Assembly (NCBI RefSeq): GCF_037975245.1
Contig: NC_092568.1
Coordinates: 4,227,001 to 4,291,000, forward strand
DNA: 64,000 bases
Reading direction: 5' to 3'
Origin: Apostichopus japonicus
Taxonomy: Eukaryota; Echinodermata; Holothuroidea; Aspidochirotida; Stichopodidae
Position numbers and translations under genes: made by a program. Shown piece by piece: positions 21,666 to 33,836 of this stretch (positions within the stretch are counted from its first letter, which is position 1; each line of letters starts with the position of its first letter). The notes under the pieces were generated by a model, which saw nothing but the letters and a program-made list of their open reading frames with translations, was not told the DNA's origin and ran no database searches.

Positions 21666-23520
21666 TAGTTTTTAATAGTAATGTTATGGTTTCGTCATGA
21701 TAAATCTATGTTTGTTTGTACAGGAATGTAAGCTTGCTTTGTTCATTTATATTGTGTTTGTTTGTGTGTGTCCTCTAATGTATCATTTCACCTCGCTGAT
21801 ATTATGTCTTCCAGTTTCTATGTTGTTGTTATAATTGCTTCGTAATGTATCATTTATTATTGACTTAATTTATTTTCATTTCTTCCAGTTTCACGGTGCT
21901 TTATGGCACGAGTGCAAATGAAGGGGGTAAACAAACGCCTACTGGCTCCTCATTTAGAAGCACACACAGCGGCAACATTGTTCAAGTTTTCTGTAAGACA
22001 TGAACCACCTTAACATTCCTTTATACTCTAAAATTAATTAGCTTGTTTTGGTAGAGGCAGGCCCGACTAAATGGAGGTCAGACGGGGCTATATCCTCAGA
22101 GCCCGTTGTCATTTTGGGGGTCCGGGAAAATGGGACTGGGATAGTATGGGATGTATGAACTGTACAAAACGATGGGGTTGGTAACATAATTGACCCCGAC
22201 GCCCGATCCGTCTCTCGACGTCCATGGGTAGAGGATGAATTCTTGAATAAGTTAGGGCCCACTTCCCCATACTCCCTGTCGTCTCCACACACAGATATAT
22301 CTTTAATTTCCCTTTCGATTACCCCACTCCATCCCAATTTCGGCTCTCCGCGGGCTGAATCACGCAACGTCATTATAAAAAGTTACTGGTAAGAAGAAAG
22401 TAAAGTGTTTAGAGAGACATGGTCAATGTCTGACGAACTACTTCAGCACGTGTAATTCAGTATCTGTTTCCATGGTGATTGAATGCGAGTGATTGTTGAC
22501 ATTAACCGAACTAATTCCAGCCTGTATATCGTACCAGCATCATTATATCTCGCTAAAAGTATAACCTGGGTGCTTTATCTCGAGAGCTTAACCAAGAATT
22601 CAGCTGAAGGATTTCTCTCTAATGGAGGTGAGCTAGCCTACTATAAAGCAGCTGGGCCATATGGTCGGTCGCCGTGTAGGAAGCATATTGATGACAGCGA
22701 GGTAACTGACATGTCTGACATTTTTAAATTTATAGGCCCTACAGACTGATAAAGTCCGTGTGTTGTCAAACAGGATGTCGATTTATTTCAAACAAGCTAC
22801 AGTAAAGCTAGCAGATGCTCGTGATTGAATATTGAGTGAATATCACCTGATAGGAAGAAGGAATGACAAGCGTAAATTATCTTCGTTTGCTACAAGTAGG
22901 CCTGTGCGTTTATACTAATAGAGAGCCCGCAAAATCTTATCTGGATCGTCTGCGCGAAGAGGATGACTGTGATGTCTTTTACCGTTACATTTTGGTTTTT
23001 CATGTTTAGGTAATAAATGGTTAAAGACACAATAGCTCGAAGGCGTTATGGCTTCTGACATATTTAACTCTTCCATGTTCTGTAAGTTTAACTTCTAACT
23101 GGAAGACTTCGATGATCATAAATTCATAGATAACGAGAGCACTTTACCAGCATTGAACTCACGGTTCAACTGACGAAAATGATAAGTGAATCAAAATATA
23201 TTTTTTTAACAAAATTATATCTGTTAGCACTTTCTCTCTCCCCGTCTTATCTTCTAATGGATGAAGAACTAACTTACTCGTTCTAAATCGAAGACAAAAA
23301 TATAACGCAGGCCCCACCGTACTGTTCACAATACTGTACGCAATACGTATGCGTAATCGACTGATCTATTAGGAATGCTCAAACCGAATAAGTACTTGAA
23401 AGGTTTATTCAACAACGAGTCGGTACAGCATGTTCGTCGGGATATTGTCACTTTCAATACCCTGTGATGAACTAAGTGAATTTTAATTCAGTTAGTTTAA
23501 GATACGTAAGTAATTTCGCC
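20573..23520 (+). other. K2P unit 2 upstream flank
   Basis: Shared with unit 3 at 29519-31671 with small insertions and deletions. It contains a (TA)n microsatellite at about 21630-21663. Open frames at 22483-22749 and the reverse strand of 22038-22373 recur in unit 3 (30625-30864, 30213-30512) but with frame-breaking differences at their ends, so they probably reflect duplication rather than coding. The last 230 bp before the K2P start are well conserved in all three units and may include the promoter and 5' UTR. Confidence 0.55.
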
Positions 23521-23884
23521 ATGGATACTCCAGAGGAAAAATCGAAATTCTTAAACATTAAAAATTGGCAATGGTCAATTTTATTGTTTTTACTCTTGTT
23601 AGTCTACCTTGTATTTGGTGCCTTTATTTTCCGTGCTACCGAGCAGGGCAGTTCTTCAGAGGCGAAAGACGAACTCTACCGAGGAATCTTCGAATTTATC
23701 CATACGCATAATTGTTCAGATCCGAACGATCTTCAGATGTTTGCTTACAACATTACCTCGTATCTCTCGAAAGGTGCAAGTCTGAAGAAACGTTATTGGA
23801 TAGATAGAGATACTGAAGAGACTGAAACAAGATGGATAATGACCAGAGCTTTCGTGTTTTCTCTGACAATCATCACTACCATAG
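23521..23884 (+). CDS. K2P potassium channel copy 2, exon 1
   Basis: Same structure as copy 1: residues 1-121, TM1, cap, first pore helix, ending inside the filter Gly codon before gtgagt. An upstream in-frame ATG at 23476 exists, but MDTPEEKS is the start conserved in all copies, and its GCCATGG context is good. The cap differs from copy 1 at about ten positions (for example N42Q, N67D, L68P, Q76Y). The NCS and NIT sequons and cap Cys65 are kept. Confidence 0.92.
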
Positions 23885-24848
23885 GTGAGTCTTTGGCTGT
23901 ATGGTGATGGTTTGACAGTACAGAGTGAGCAACGGTTGCACACTGGCCCGGGGTATGTCTGCAGTGCCCTAATTCGATTATTTTACCGTCAGCTGGGCAA
24001 ACTATTGCACCACTATGTAGATAAATGACCTGACACCATTAAACTAACTGTTCTACTTAGGCACTTATATTTATTTTTTATTCTCACGTGACCTATTTTG
24101 TGAGCAGAACGTGTATCTGAAATTGAGCCTGTGTCCCGGTAACTGATGAAATTGACATCGAGTGCAGCAAATAGCCAACAAAGTATGAAAACATTCAATA
24201 TTAATCAATCGCAACGGGTTTTTGCAACATACTGAATTTACGTGATCACCAAATATAGACTTATGAAAAATACCACAAATAAGTCCACGTCAGTAATTTC
24301 CTAGACCTACATAAGGGACCGACCTCCTCGGCTTCTAAATTGTCACACTAAATTATTCCCCGTCTCCCAACACCCACTCACCCCCCCCCCCCACCATCCC
24401 CCGTATTTAAGAAGGATGACCAACACAATTTACTTGTCAATGGTTCAGGTCATGCGTACTGCTCTTGCTTATCACCATGCATGCTTGCTTATATAGTTGT
24501 TTGAGATTCGCTGCAAAACGCTTTCTGGATTCCTCTATGATTTGTTGATACTGATAGTGATCTGAGAGCTTATATATATACACTGTACAATATACTTAGG
24601 CCTCTACATGTTTATGCATCTAGTAATATATGTGCATTTTTTGGAAGAGTTGGGAAAGCATACGGACGAGCCTGGCCGTGAAAGCCCACCCTAAAACTTG
24701 TATAGCTTCCTCATCTCGGCACCCCGTAACTACCCCTTTCCCATCGATAAATAAGACAACCCGTGATACCTTATCGACAAGGTTCATAAGAAAATATAGT
24801 ATATTAGTGTATGCAATATATATATAATCTTAATTGGTCTTTCCACAG
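23885..24848 (+). other. K2P copy 2 intron (964 bp)
   Basis: Canonical gtgagt and cacag ends. Homologous to the copy 1 intron throughout, with a short extra segment around 24090-24160 that is shared with copy 3. Confidence 0.85.
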
Positions 24849-25621
24849 GATATGGAAACATCGTCCCTCGCAGCGGTAGCGGGAAGTTGTTCTGCGTCGC
24901 CTACGCATTGGTTGGGATACCTATAATGGCGTTTACCTTGTCAGTGTTTGGAAAGTCTTTGGACGGATTTGTAAAACGGTATACAAAATTGTTGAAGTTT
25001 CTCGGGAGACCGATTAAACACAAATGGTCGCGGGTTGTAGTGCAATCTCTTATTACGACACTGCTCATCTCTTCAACATTGATACTAATACCTGCTACAA
25101 TGGTGTCTTACTTCGAACAAGTGTCATACTTTGATGCGATATACTTCTTCTTCATCACGGTGTCCACTATCGGCTTCGGTGATATAGTGCTTGACGAATG
25201 CACACGGTGCTCATATTCGTACACGGTTTGGGTATTCGTGCTGTTCTTTACGATATATGTTTTCTTAGGCATATGTGTCATTTCTGCGTTATTCAAAGCG
25301 TTTTCGAGTTACAGGAAGAGAAAGCTTATCGAAGCCGAATCGTTGCTTGTAACTTTCATTACCAGCGGAAGCACAACAGTTATCAATACAATAGCCAACA
25401 CTTTCGTAACTAGTTCACCAAGCCACGGTGCTGCTAAGAGCACGGACGACAGCGTTGCAGACAGTAACAGCATGGAGATGTTATCCTACTACCATGACAC
25501 CAGCATATATCTTCAAAGTACCTGTAATGAAAATAAGACGTCAGCCGATGTTCACGGCCCGTCTCCTTCAACGTATCCGTATCTATACGTGAACACAGAG
25601 CCACCTAATGAAACCAACTAA
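24849..25621 (+). CDS. K2P potassium channel copy 2, exon 2
   Basis: Residues 122-378, the same length as copy 1, with GYGN and TIGFGD filters and TM2 to TM4 intact. Differences from copy 1 are few: R132S and R134K after the first filter, A185V and T205M-region changes in TM3, A235V after the second filter, L254F and Y255F in TM4, and scattered changes in the tail. It is open to the TAA stop and is therefore predicted to be functional. Confidence 0.92.
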
Positions 25622-26055
25622 AATCATATACGTGAATGGCGTCCACATATATCATGCTGGAATATAATTCGTCGGTTTTTAAAGCGGGACACCCCTCGAC
25701 TATAGATCTGGAAAATAACCAATACATAATGGACAAGTGCTTGTGATGATTGTGGTGATGGTGAGCAATCTACGACACTCTGGATTTTGACCTCTCTGAA
25801 TTGTGACCACGTGATTTGACATGTACCGGATAATTCTCAGTTCAAAAGGAGTGAACGTCAAAGGCATCATCGTAGTCCTTTCAGTTAAAGAGATTCTAAT
25901 AGGAGGAATAATTCCCACGGATGACAAAGAACCATTTAACTCCGTTCGGATCAGTGCGTACTTTTCTAACATTTCAGGATTGGTAATTCAGTTTAAGAAT
26001 CACTTAGAGGGGAAATATCAAGCTAGAAATGCTATCATTTTTCTCAGCACCAATT
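25622..26055 (+). other. K2P unit 2 3' flank
   Basis: Non-coding 3' flank shared with unit 1. It contains the empty hAT site CTAATAGGAGG near 25900. No gene was recognised. Confidence 0.6.
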
Positions 26056-26311
26056 GTATTGTATGTATGTACGTACGTATTTTAGACCCTCCTACAAGCA
26101 TGAGATCATGATCTCGCGAAGAAGCCTCCTTGGTTTATCAAAACCGCAAGCTGACCGAAGTCAGTCTCTTAGATTCATATTTAATGTTCATGATTATGAA
26201 TTGTCAATATGTCAACAACTCTGTAACTGGACGACATACTTGGAGTGACTCGAACTGGGGACCTAATGAGTGGAAGACACAGGCGTTAACCACTGAGCTA
26301 AGAACTCCTTA
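26056..26311 (-). repeat. tRNA-derived SINE, complete minus-strand copy
   Basis: On the minus strand the order is tRNA-like head (box A TAGCTCAGTGG, box B CAGTTCGAGTC), body, then a TACGTACATACATAC-type tail at 26056-26075. It is the uninterrupted counterpart of the disrupted SINE in unit 1. Confidence 0.82.
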
Positions 26312-27890
26312 GGTATGGAATGCAACCACGAGGTATATCAGGATCCATTCGAATGGAGGTATATCAGGAATGCAACCACGTGACATACATCATAGTTGGA
26401 AATGGTATTGCAATAAACAATATGTTCAATGCCATTCCTCATAATTCAACAAATGACAGTTTGTACTCGTGGCTATTTGAATACGAAAGAGACTAGTTAC
26501 GTCATTTCCGATTCTTATGCAACGTAAACTTGCATAAACATATGCCTTGCTTATACAAAACTGTGGTCGGACTATAGGCCTAGTTTTGCCTGGTTTCAAA
26601 AGCTGCAGTCTTTCTCAAGATTATAAGCACTTGTTATGATACTGAAGAGAACAATGATTATAACAAACAAAATCCATTTTCCATTCAAACGAATTTGACG
26701 AAGATTTAAAATACAAACCCGACCTGCTGCATTAAACTTGAAGGATTTTTGTTTCAGGTATTCTGCTCTACTTTAAAGTAGAAGTCATCTATGAATTGAC
26801 TGTAGCACGCGATACATATTGTGTACTAAAATATCAGTAAATATCGCCCAAAAATACAGCTACATATTACAGAAAACCAAAACGATGAGTTGAAATGTTT
26901 AACCATATTCTCCATTTGATAAGAAATCAGAATTTAAGTCATTTTCTTACTTGCGTTACAAGAAAAAGTGTTTGTTGTACATGAAGCGGTATAAACAGAA
27001 TAACTCAAATTGTATATAATTTTCGAACTAATACGACAAAATGAATAAACAAGTCCATGTCATTTATAAGAATAACTGTGTTTCATATATATTGAACTCC
27101 ATACATCGTGCCTTATATACAACTAATTTTTGGGTATTTTCAAGTAATCTAAATCAAAAAGTTTATGTTTCATTTCAACCAATTCAATAATCCTGAATAC
27201 GTTTTTTCAAATTGTTTGTATGTAGTTTCAATGAACAAAAAGTTTATACTCGCATGCATTTGTTCTTGTGAAAAGGAAGAAAATTGAGTTTGCCTGCATA
27301 GTAATAAAAATCTAGTTATTTCATCGAAAGTAACGGCCAAGCATATTTAAACTTATTTTTCAAGCTCGGTATTTCATAATTTATTACGAGTTGACAAGAA
27401 GTCCTTCCTTTCAAATTAGTAAGGCTGGTAAAGAACATGGCTATTAACGAGAAGAATGAATGGCAAACTGTGTAAAGTTTTTTTTCCGACTCAGATTAGG
27501 CCTGTCTTTCTCAAACGGGGTCAGCAGCAGCATGAACGTTTTCATTAAAGAGGCCATGACACGAAGAATCGAACGAATCGAGATTAATTCCCTCAAAATC
27601 TATGATAAAATCTATTTTGAAAACTGCTCTCATCACCCTTAAAACCCCAAGCACTAATGAGTAATTAAAGTTTTAAAATTCGCACCCGGAAGCAAACCAC
27701 TGAAAAACGTGATTTCCTAACAACACAACGATGACGTCATGTTAGGAACACAAGTGCTAACCACAAACAGGATGCGCGACGATCATGCCGTCACATACAG
27801 ACACATTTACACTCATTGAAAACCCCACAGAATACGCTGCATCGCTACAACTTTCAAGTTTTTTACAATCTTGTACAATGACTTACGAAA
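26312..27890 (+). other. K2P unit 2 distal flank
   Basis: Shared with units 1 and 3 to about 27540. From there to about 29450 the sequence is not present in the partial unit at 38.3-38.7 kb. No gene before the THAP remnant. Confidence 0.55.
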
Positions 27891-28340
27891 ATGCCGGTCC
27901 GTTGTGTTGTTGGGGGTACAGTAATGTCATAATCATGCAATTAGCCTTCATCGATAACCGAAGGACGACAAAACACGGCGATTATGGACCAAGTTTGTGC
28001 AGAGCACCAGGTCCGGTATCACTGGGCCAAGCCAGTTCAGCTCCGTATGTAGCGAACACTTCACGGAAGCAGACTAGTGAGACTACGATCTCTCCTTTCT
28101 ACTGAAAAAAAGAAATGGGCCTAACGGGTCAAATGGGCCTAACGGGTCGACTGAAACGAGTTCTTCCTGGCAACATTGAAAACTCCTAAGATCAGATCGA
28201 GGGAACAGGTAACCTCCAGTGGATTAAGTGGCGATCCTTTGGAGGAAGCGGGACCGAGCTCTAGGGTACTAGGTCTTTCACTACTAGTACTAGCGTTAGG
28301 CACTGAATCGCAAAAGACGAAGAGTTTCCTCGAAAAAAAA
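27891..28340 (+). pseudogene. THAP-domain protein pseudogene
   Basis: An ATG at 27891 opens MPVRCVVGG, the canonical start of a THAP (C2CH zinc-finger DNA-binding) domain. A shift at the following G run gives YSN, where CSN is expected. A second frame carries WTKFVQSTRSG...SSVCSEHFTEA (about 27985-28070), the conserved Trp and final Cys-His of the domain. LKRVLPGNIE at 28151-28180 resembles the end of the domain. At least two frame changes and stop codons (28074, 28102, 28187) interrupt it, so it cannot give a full THAP protein. A Ser/Gly-rich open stretch follows to about 28335. THAP domains occur in both cellular genes and P-type transposases; which source applies is unknown. Confidence 0.6.
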
Positions 28341-29454
28341 AGACAAAGGAGAGGTAATTTTAACCTGTCATGTTGTTTTCATAATTGTGCAGGCCCTTGT
28401 CCTAAATTCTTATTGCAAATGTTCTTTTGTATATAAAGGTAGCCAAGGCTAGCTGTACATACCTACCACTACGGCAATAGCAAAAGGCAAGGACTAGCAT
28501 ATGCCTAAGTTACTGTACAGGTACAGTTTCGTAAAGTTCACAAGTGCAATCATGTTTGGCTAACACTTTGGAAGCAGTGATTGAAAATATAGCAATACTC
28601 AATTAAGAAATGAAGAGGGTTTGATATAGTTGTACTTTATGATAAATTCTATGTGTACGCAGTAAGTTGTTTGTATTGTTGGTATAGGCTATATATACTG
28701 TATCAGTATTTCATACTCAGCCTATAGTATAAGACTCATTGTTTGACTTATTGAGCCCCTTAAATTGTGTAGAAATGTTACTTATTAGTACAAGAACGTC
28801 CTTAAAAGGCCTAGTACTTGCTTTTTCATGAAGCTAAATCGTAAGTTACCATGAATAGTTACCCAATAGAACTTTATTAAAGTTAAACGAAGTTTCCTTT
28901 CCCCTACCACTATAGGCAAGTCGGCCCAACCCGGCCAGATCCGACCCCTTTCCCATTACAATATGTACATAACTTTTTACACAATGTCAAAAAAGAAACT
29001 CAAGCTCGAATGGCTCCTTTTGACGATGTAAAACTTGGCACAAAAAAAGGGAAAATAACTGAAGCCCGTGGTCAAAGGGACCGCGAAAAAACTCTGCAAC
29101 GAAGAAATCACTGTGCTATTGAATGCACATGTTAATTGGCTACTCCCAATGCAGTTTTTTTTTCAGTACCAACTTACCAAAAAAAAAAAAAAAAAAATTC
29201 AACTCACTAAACTTTGTTTTCAAACAATAATTCAAATCATTCGTGATATTCTTAGAAAACTTGAACTTCGGTTGCTGCAATTAGTTCTGGGTCCGCCATT
29301 TCTCATTAAATTCTGATTTGATATCGCACTTGTGATCGGTGGACTTTGAAAAATCAAGTTTTTAACTGGCAGAATGGTTGATACATGTTCTAGAGAATAT
29401 TCTTTGATGGATCCCAAAAATATAGGACTTTGACATTTTCGTGTCAAAATGTGA
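28341..29454. other. Segment following the THAP remnant
   Basis: AT-rich sequence with a poly-A run near 29180-29197. No coding or structural feature was recognised. It belongs to the ~1.9 kb block missing from the partial unit at 38.3 kb. Confidence 0.45.
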
Positions 29455-31671
29455 GGGCGCTATACTATGATATGGCCTTTAATCAATCATAGTACTGATA
29501 TTTCTTTGTATAGCAGATACTACACCGACTTTTGACATGAAAGATTATTTAATTCCATAGGAATTGCGATAATTTCACTGATCAAAGTCGTTGGTTGGAC
29601 GTAATTCCAGTTAACCCAATCAAACAAAACTGCGTCATGGAACTCACGAAACAGCTTCAATGAGACACAATCCCAAAAGATGACATTTATCTGCCAAAAT
29701 ATGATATGACAGAGATCTTTGTGATAAAAAGCTTCTTCCAACAACTGAGAAAGATATTACTCTGGTTTGGAGATATCCTAGTGTCAACGGGAACCACATT
29801 TGGGGCAGTGGGACAAAATCTGAGACAAAAACGGTTAAGAAAAGTCCACTCTCAGTGAATTAAATGGGGAATATTAGAGGGCTTTCTTCACACAACTGGA
29901 AAACTGCCGAGCACAGCACCCTGCCCAGTACCACTGTCATTGTGCTTACTCTTCTTCTTGTTTTTCCTCGAAGTTTCCCTCCTCGATCTTCTTCTCCTCA
30001 TCCTTTACCTCATTCACACCTCCTCTTCATCTTCTCCTCTTCAAAAATCTTTACTGTTATTCAAGACCTAACTTGATAAGATTTGTCATCGTCATCGATA
30101 AGTTATTTTGTTTAAAAGAGCATCTTACGTAATTTCTTAACCAGATTTCAAATTTCCTCTGTTTTCTGTATGACATGAACCACCTTTACATTCCTTTACA
30201 CTCTAAACTTAATTAGCTTGTTTTGGTAGAGGCACGCCCGACTAAATGGAGGTCAGACGGGGCTATATCCTCAGAGCCAGATGTCATTTTGGGGGTCCAG
30301 GAAAATGGGACTGGGATAGTATGGGATGTATATGAACAGTACAAAATGATGAGCTTGGTAACATAATGCCCCGATGCCCGATCCGTCTCTCGATGTTCAT
30401 GGGTAGAGGATAAAATTCTTGAAAAAGTTAGGGCCCCCTTCCCCCTACTCCCTGTCGTCTCCACACACAGATATGTCTTTAATTTCGGCTCTCCGCGGGC
30501 TGAATCGCTCAACGTCCTTAAGTTACTGGTAGGAATAAAGTAAATTGTTTAGAGAGAAATGGTAAATGTCAATGTCGAACTACTTAAACGCGTTTAGTTA
30601 AGTATCTGTTTCCATGGTGATTGAATGCGAGTGATTGTTGAATTTAACCGAACTAATTCCAGCCTATATATCGTACCAGCATCTTTATATCTCGCTAAAA
30701 GTATAACCTGGGTGCTTTATCTCGAGAGCTTAACCAAGGATTTAGTTGAAGGCTTTCTCTATATTGGAGGTAAGCTAACTAGCCTTCTATGGAGCAGCTG
30801 TATCCCTACTCGGTCGCCTTGTAGGAAGCATATTGATGACAGCGAGGTAACTGTTACTGCCTAAAAAAAAATATAGGCCTACAGACTGATAAAGTCCGTG
30901 TGTTGTCAAACAGGGTGGCGATTTATTTCAAACAAGCTACAGTAAAGCCAGCAGATGCTCGTGATTGAATATTGAGTGAATATCACCTGATAAGAAGAAA
31001 GAACGACAAGCGTAAATTATCTTCGTTTGCTACAAGTAGACTTGTACGTTTATACTAATAGAGAGCCCGCAAAATCTTATCTGGATCGTCTGCATGGAGA
31101 GGCTGACTGTGATGTCATTTACCGTTACATTTTGGTTTTTCATGTTATAGGTATAATGAATGTTTAAAGACACAATAGCTCGAAGGCGGTCTGGCTTCTA
31201 ACATATGTTACTCTTCGATGGTCTGTCTTTTTATCCTCTAACTGGAAGGCTTCGATGATCATAAATTCATAGATTACGAGAGTATTTTACCAGCATTGAA
31301 CTCACGGTGGAACTGGCGAAATTGATAAATGAAACAAAATTATTTTTTTAACAAATTGTATCCGTTAGCACTTTCTCTCTCCCTCTCTCCACATCTTATT
31401 TTCTATAATGGAAGAAGAACTAACTTACTCGTTTTAAATCGAAGACAAAAATATAACGCAGACCCAACCGTACTGTTCACAATACTGTAAGCAATACCTG
31501 TGCGTAATCGACTGAACTATTAGAAATGCTCAAACCGAATAAGTACTTGAAAGGTTTATTCAACAACGAGTCGGTACAGCATGTTCGTCGGGATATTGTC
31601 ACTTTCAATACCCTGTGATGAGCTAAGTGAATTTTAATTCAGTTAGTTTAATATACGTAAGTAATTTCGCC
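29455..31671 (+). other. K2P unit 3 upstream flank
   Basis: Homologous to the upstream flank of unit 2 (20573-23520) but shorter; it lacks the (TA)n tract. The final part before 31672 is conserved in all units (AAGTACTTGAAAGGTTTATT, CCTGTGATGA). Confidence 0.6.
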
Positions 31672-32035
31672 ATGGATACTCCAGAGGAAAAATCGAGTTT
31701 CTTAAACATTAAAAATTGGCAATGGTCGATTTTACTGTTTTTGCTTTTGTTAGTCTACCTTGTATTTGGTGCATTTATTTTCCGTGCTACCGAGAACGGC
31801 AGTTCTGCTAAGGCGCAAAACGAACTGTACCTAGGACTCTACGATTTTATGCTTGCGCACACATGTATACATCCGTATGATCTTGAGCTCTTTGCTAACA
31901 ACATTACCACGTATCTCTCGAAAGGCGCAACTCTGAAGAAAGCTTATTGGATAGATAGAGATACTGAAGAGACTGAAACAAGATGGACAATGACCAGAGC
32001 TTTCGTGTTTTCTCTGACAATCATCACTACCATAG
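31672..32035 (+). CDS. K2P potassium channel copy 3, exon 1 (diverged cap)
   Basis: Same exon length and splice phase as copies 1 and 2, with an identical TM1 and pore helix 1. The cap is strongly changed: about 22 of some 60 residues differ from copy 1 (for example SSAKAQNELYLGLYDFMLAHTCIHPYDLELFANNITTYL in two parts), and I count only about four silent changes in the same stretch. The cap Cys65 is kept, the NCS sequon is lost (TCI), and the NIT sequon is kept. The start is MDTPEEKS with GCCATGG context. The channel should still dimerise; its outer surface differs. Confidence 0.92.
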
Positions 32036-33063
32036 GTGAGTCTTTGGCTGTATGATGATAGTTTGACAGTATAGAGTGAGCAACGGTTGCACACTGGTCC
32101 GCGGTTATCTACAGTGCCCTTATATTCAGTCAGCTGGGCAAACTATTGCACCGTTATGTACATAAATGACCTGAAACTAATTTTCCTACTTAGGCTCTTT
32201 CTTCCATTTTACTTCTTCATATTCTCACATGACCCATTGTGTAAGCGGAACGTGTATCTGAAAATGACCTTGTGTCCCGGTAACTGATTAATTTGACATC
32301 GGGTGCAGCAAATAACCAACAAAGTATGAAAGCATTCAATATTAATCAATCGCAAAGGGTTTTTGCAACATACTGAATTTTTCTACGAAAGTAATTTCAT
32401 ACAAGAGACATTATTGAGTGCACGCTAATCTCGCCATTTAAAATATACAATTAGCTGGTACTGGGACACCCCAACATCCTCACATAGGGGACCGACCCTT
32501 TGGCTCCTAAATTTTACAGTAAAGACTTCCTCTCCTCCTTCCCCACCCCCTGTTGTTAAGAATTAAGCTAATCTAGATGTTGCAAAACGCTTACTAGATT
32601 CCTATGTGATTTGTGGATACTGATAGGGATCTGATAGCTCATATATACACTGTACAATCAACTTTAGCTAGTATATGTTGATGTATGTGTAGTAACTTAC
32701 CTGTTGTATTTATGGGGGTGGAGAGGGACGGGTTAGGCTCCGGTTAGGCACAGGGACGAGCCTGACCGTTAAATCCCACCGCAAACCTTGCATGTATAGT
32801 TGCCTCCCCTCGCCATAGAAAAATATATAAAGTAAGTTTTAACTGTGGCCCCCGGGATATAATTCTTACGCTCTCCCAGAGAGTATATGTTCACCACTGC
32901 CTATTATGACGACACTTCATTCATAACCCCAACCCCCGCCCCCCCCCCCTTTCCCACCGATAAAACTTACATCCCGTAATACCTAGTCGACAAGGTATTT
33001 AGGACAATGTAATATTTCAATGTATACTGGCAATATACATAATCTTAATTGGTCTTTCCTCAG
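32036..33063 (+). other. K2P copy 3 intron (1028 bp)
   Basis: gtgagt donor and ctcag acceptor. Partly homologous to the other two introns, with a unique middle part and a C tract at about 32939-32949. Confidence 0.85.
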
Positions 33064-33836
33064 GATATGGAAACATCGTCCCTCGCAGCGGTAGAGGGAG
33101 GCTGTTCTGCGTCGCCTATGCATTGGTTGGGATACCTATAATGGCGTTTACCTTGTCAGTGTTTGGAAAGTCTTTGGACGGATTTGTAAAACGGTATACA
33201 AAATTGTTGAAGTTTCTCGGGAGACCGATTAAACACAAATGGTCACGGGTTGCAGTCCAATCTCTTATAACAATACTGCTCATTGCTTCAACACTGATAC
33301 TAATACCTGCTACATTGCTGTCTTACTTCGAACAATTTTCATACTTTGATGCGATATACTTCTTCTTTATCACGGTGTCCACTATCGGCTTCGGTGATAT
33401 AGTGCTTGACGAATGCACACGGTGCTCATATTCGTACACGGTATGGATATTCGTGCTGTTGTATACGATATATGTTTTCTTAGGTATATGCGTCATTTCT
33501 GCGTTATTCAAAGCGTTTTCGAGTTACAGGGAGAGAAAGCTTATCGAAGCCGAATCGAAGCTTGTAACTTTCATTACCAGCGGAAGCACAACAATTATCA
33601 ATACATTAGCCACCACTTTCGTAACTAGTTCACCAAGCCACAGTGCTGCTAAGAGCACGGACGACAGCATTGCAGACAGTAACAGCATGGAGATGTTATC
33701 CTACTACCCTGACACCAGCACATATCTTCAAAGTACCTGCAATGAAAATAAGACGTCAGCCGATGTTCACGGCCCGTCTGCTTCAACGTATCCGTATCTA
33801 AACGTGAACACAGAGCCACCTAATGAAATCAAGTAA
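33064..33836 (+). CDS. K2P potassium channel copy 3, exon 2
   Basis: Residues 122-378 with GYGN and TIGFGD filters and TM2-TM4 intact, ending at TAA. It is much closer to copies 1 and 2 than exon 1 is. Notable changes are V207L and V213F around the end of TM3, V250I in TM4, and L-to-K in the membrane-proximal tail (EAESKLVTF). Uninterrupted and presumably functional. Confidence 0.92.

Noticed and set aside
22038-22373. Minus-strand 111-codon frame repeated in unit 3 (30213-30512)
   Set aside because: The conservation reflects the segmental duplication. The unit 3 version has indels and a different frame at its start, and no domain is recognisable.
22483-22749. MRVIV... frame upstream of K2P copies 2 and 3
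   Set aside because: The two versions match for about 45 codons, then lose frame. It probably is duplicated non-coding flank; weak evidence for a real small protein.
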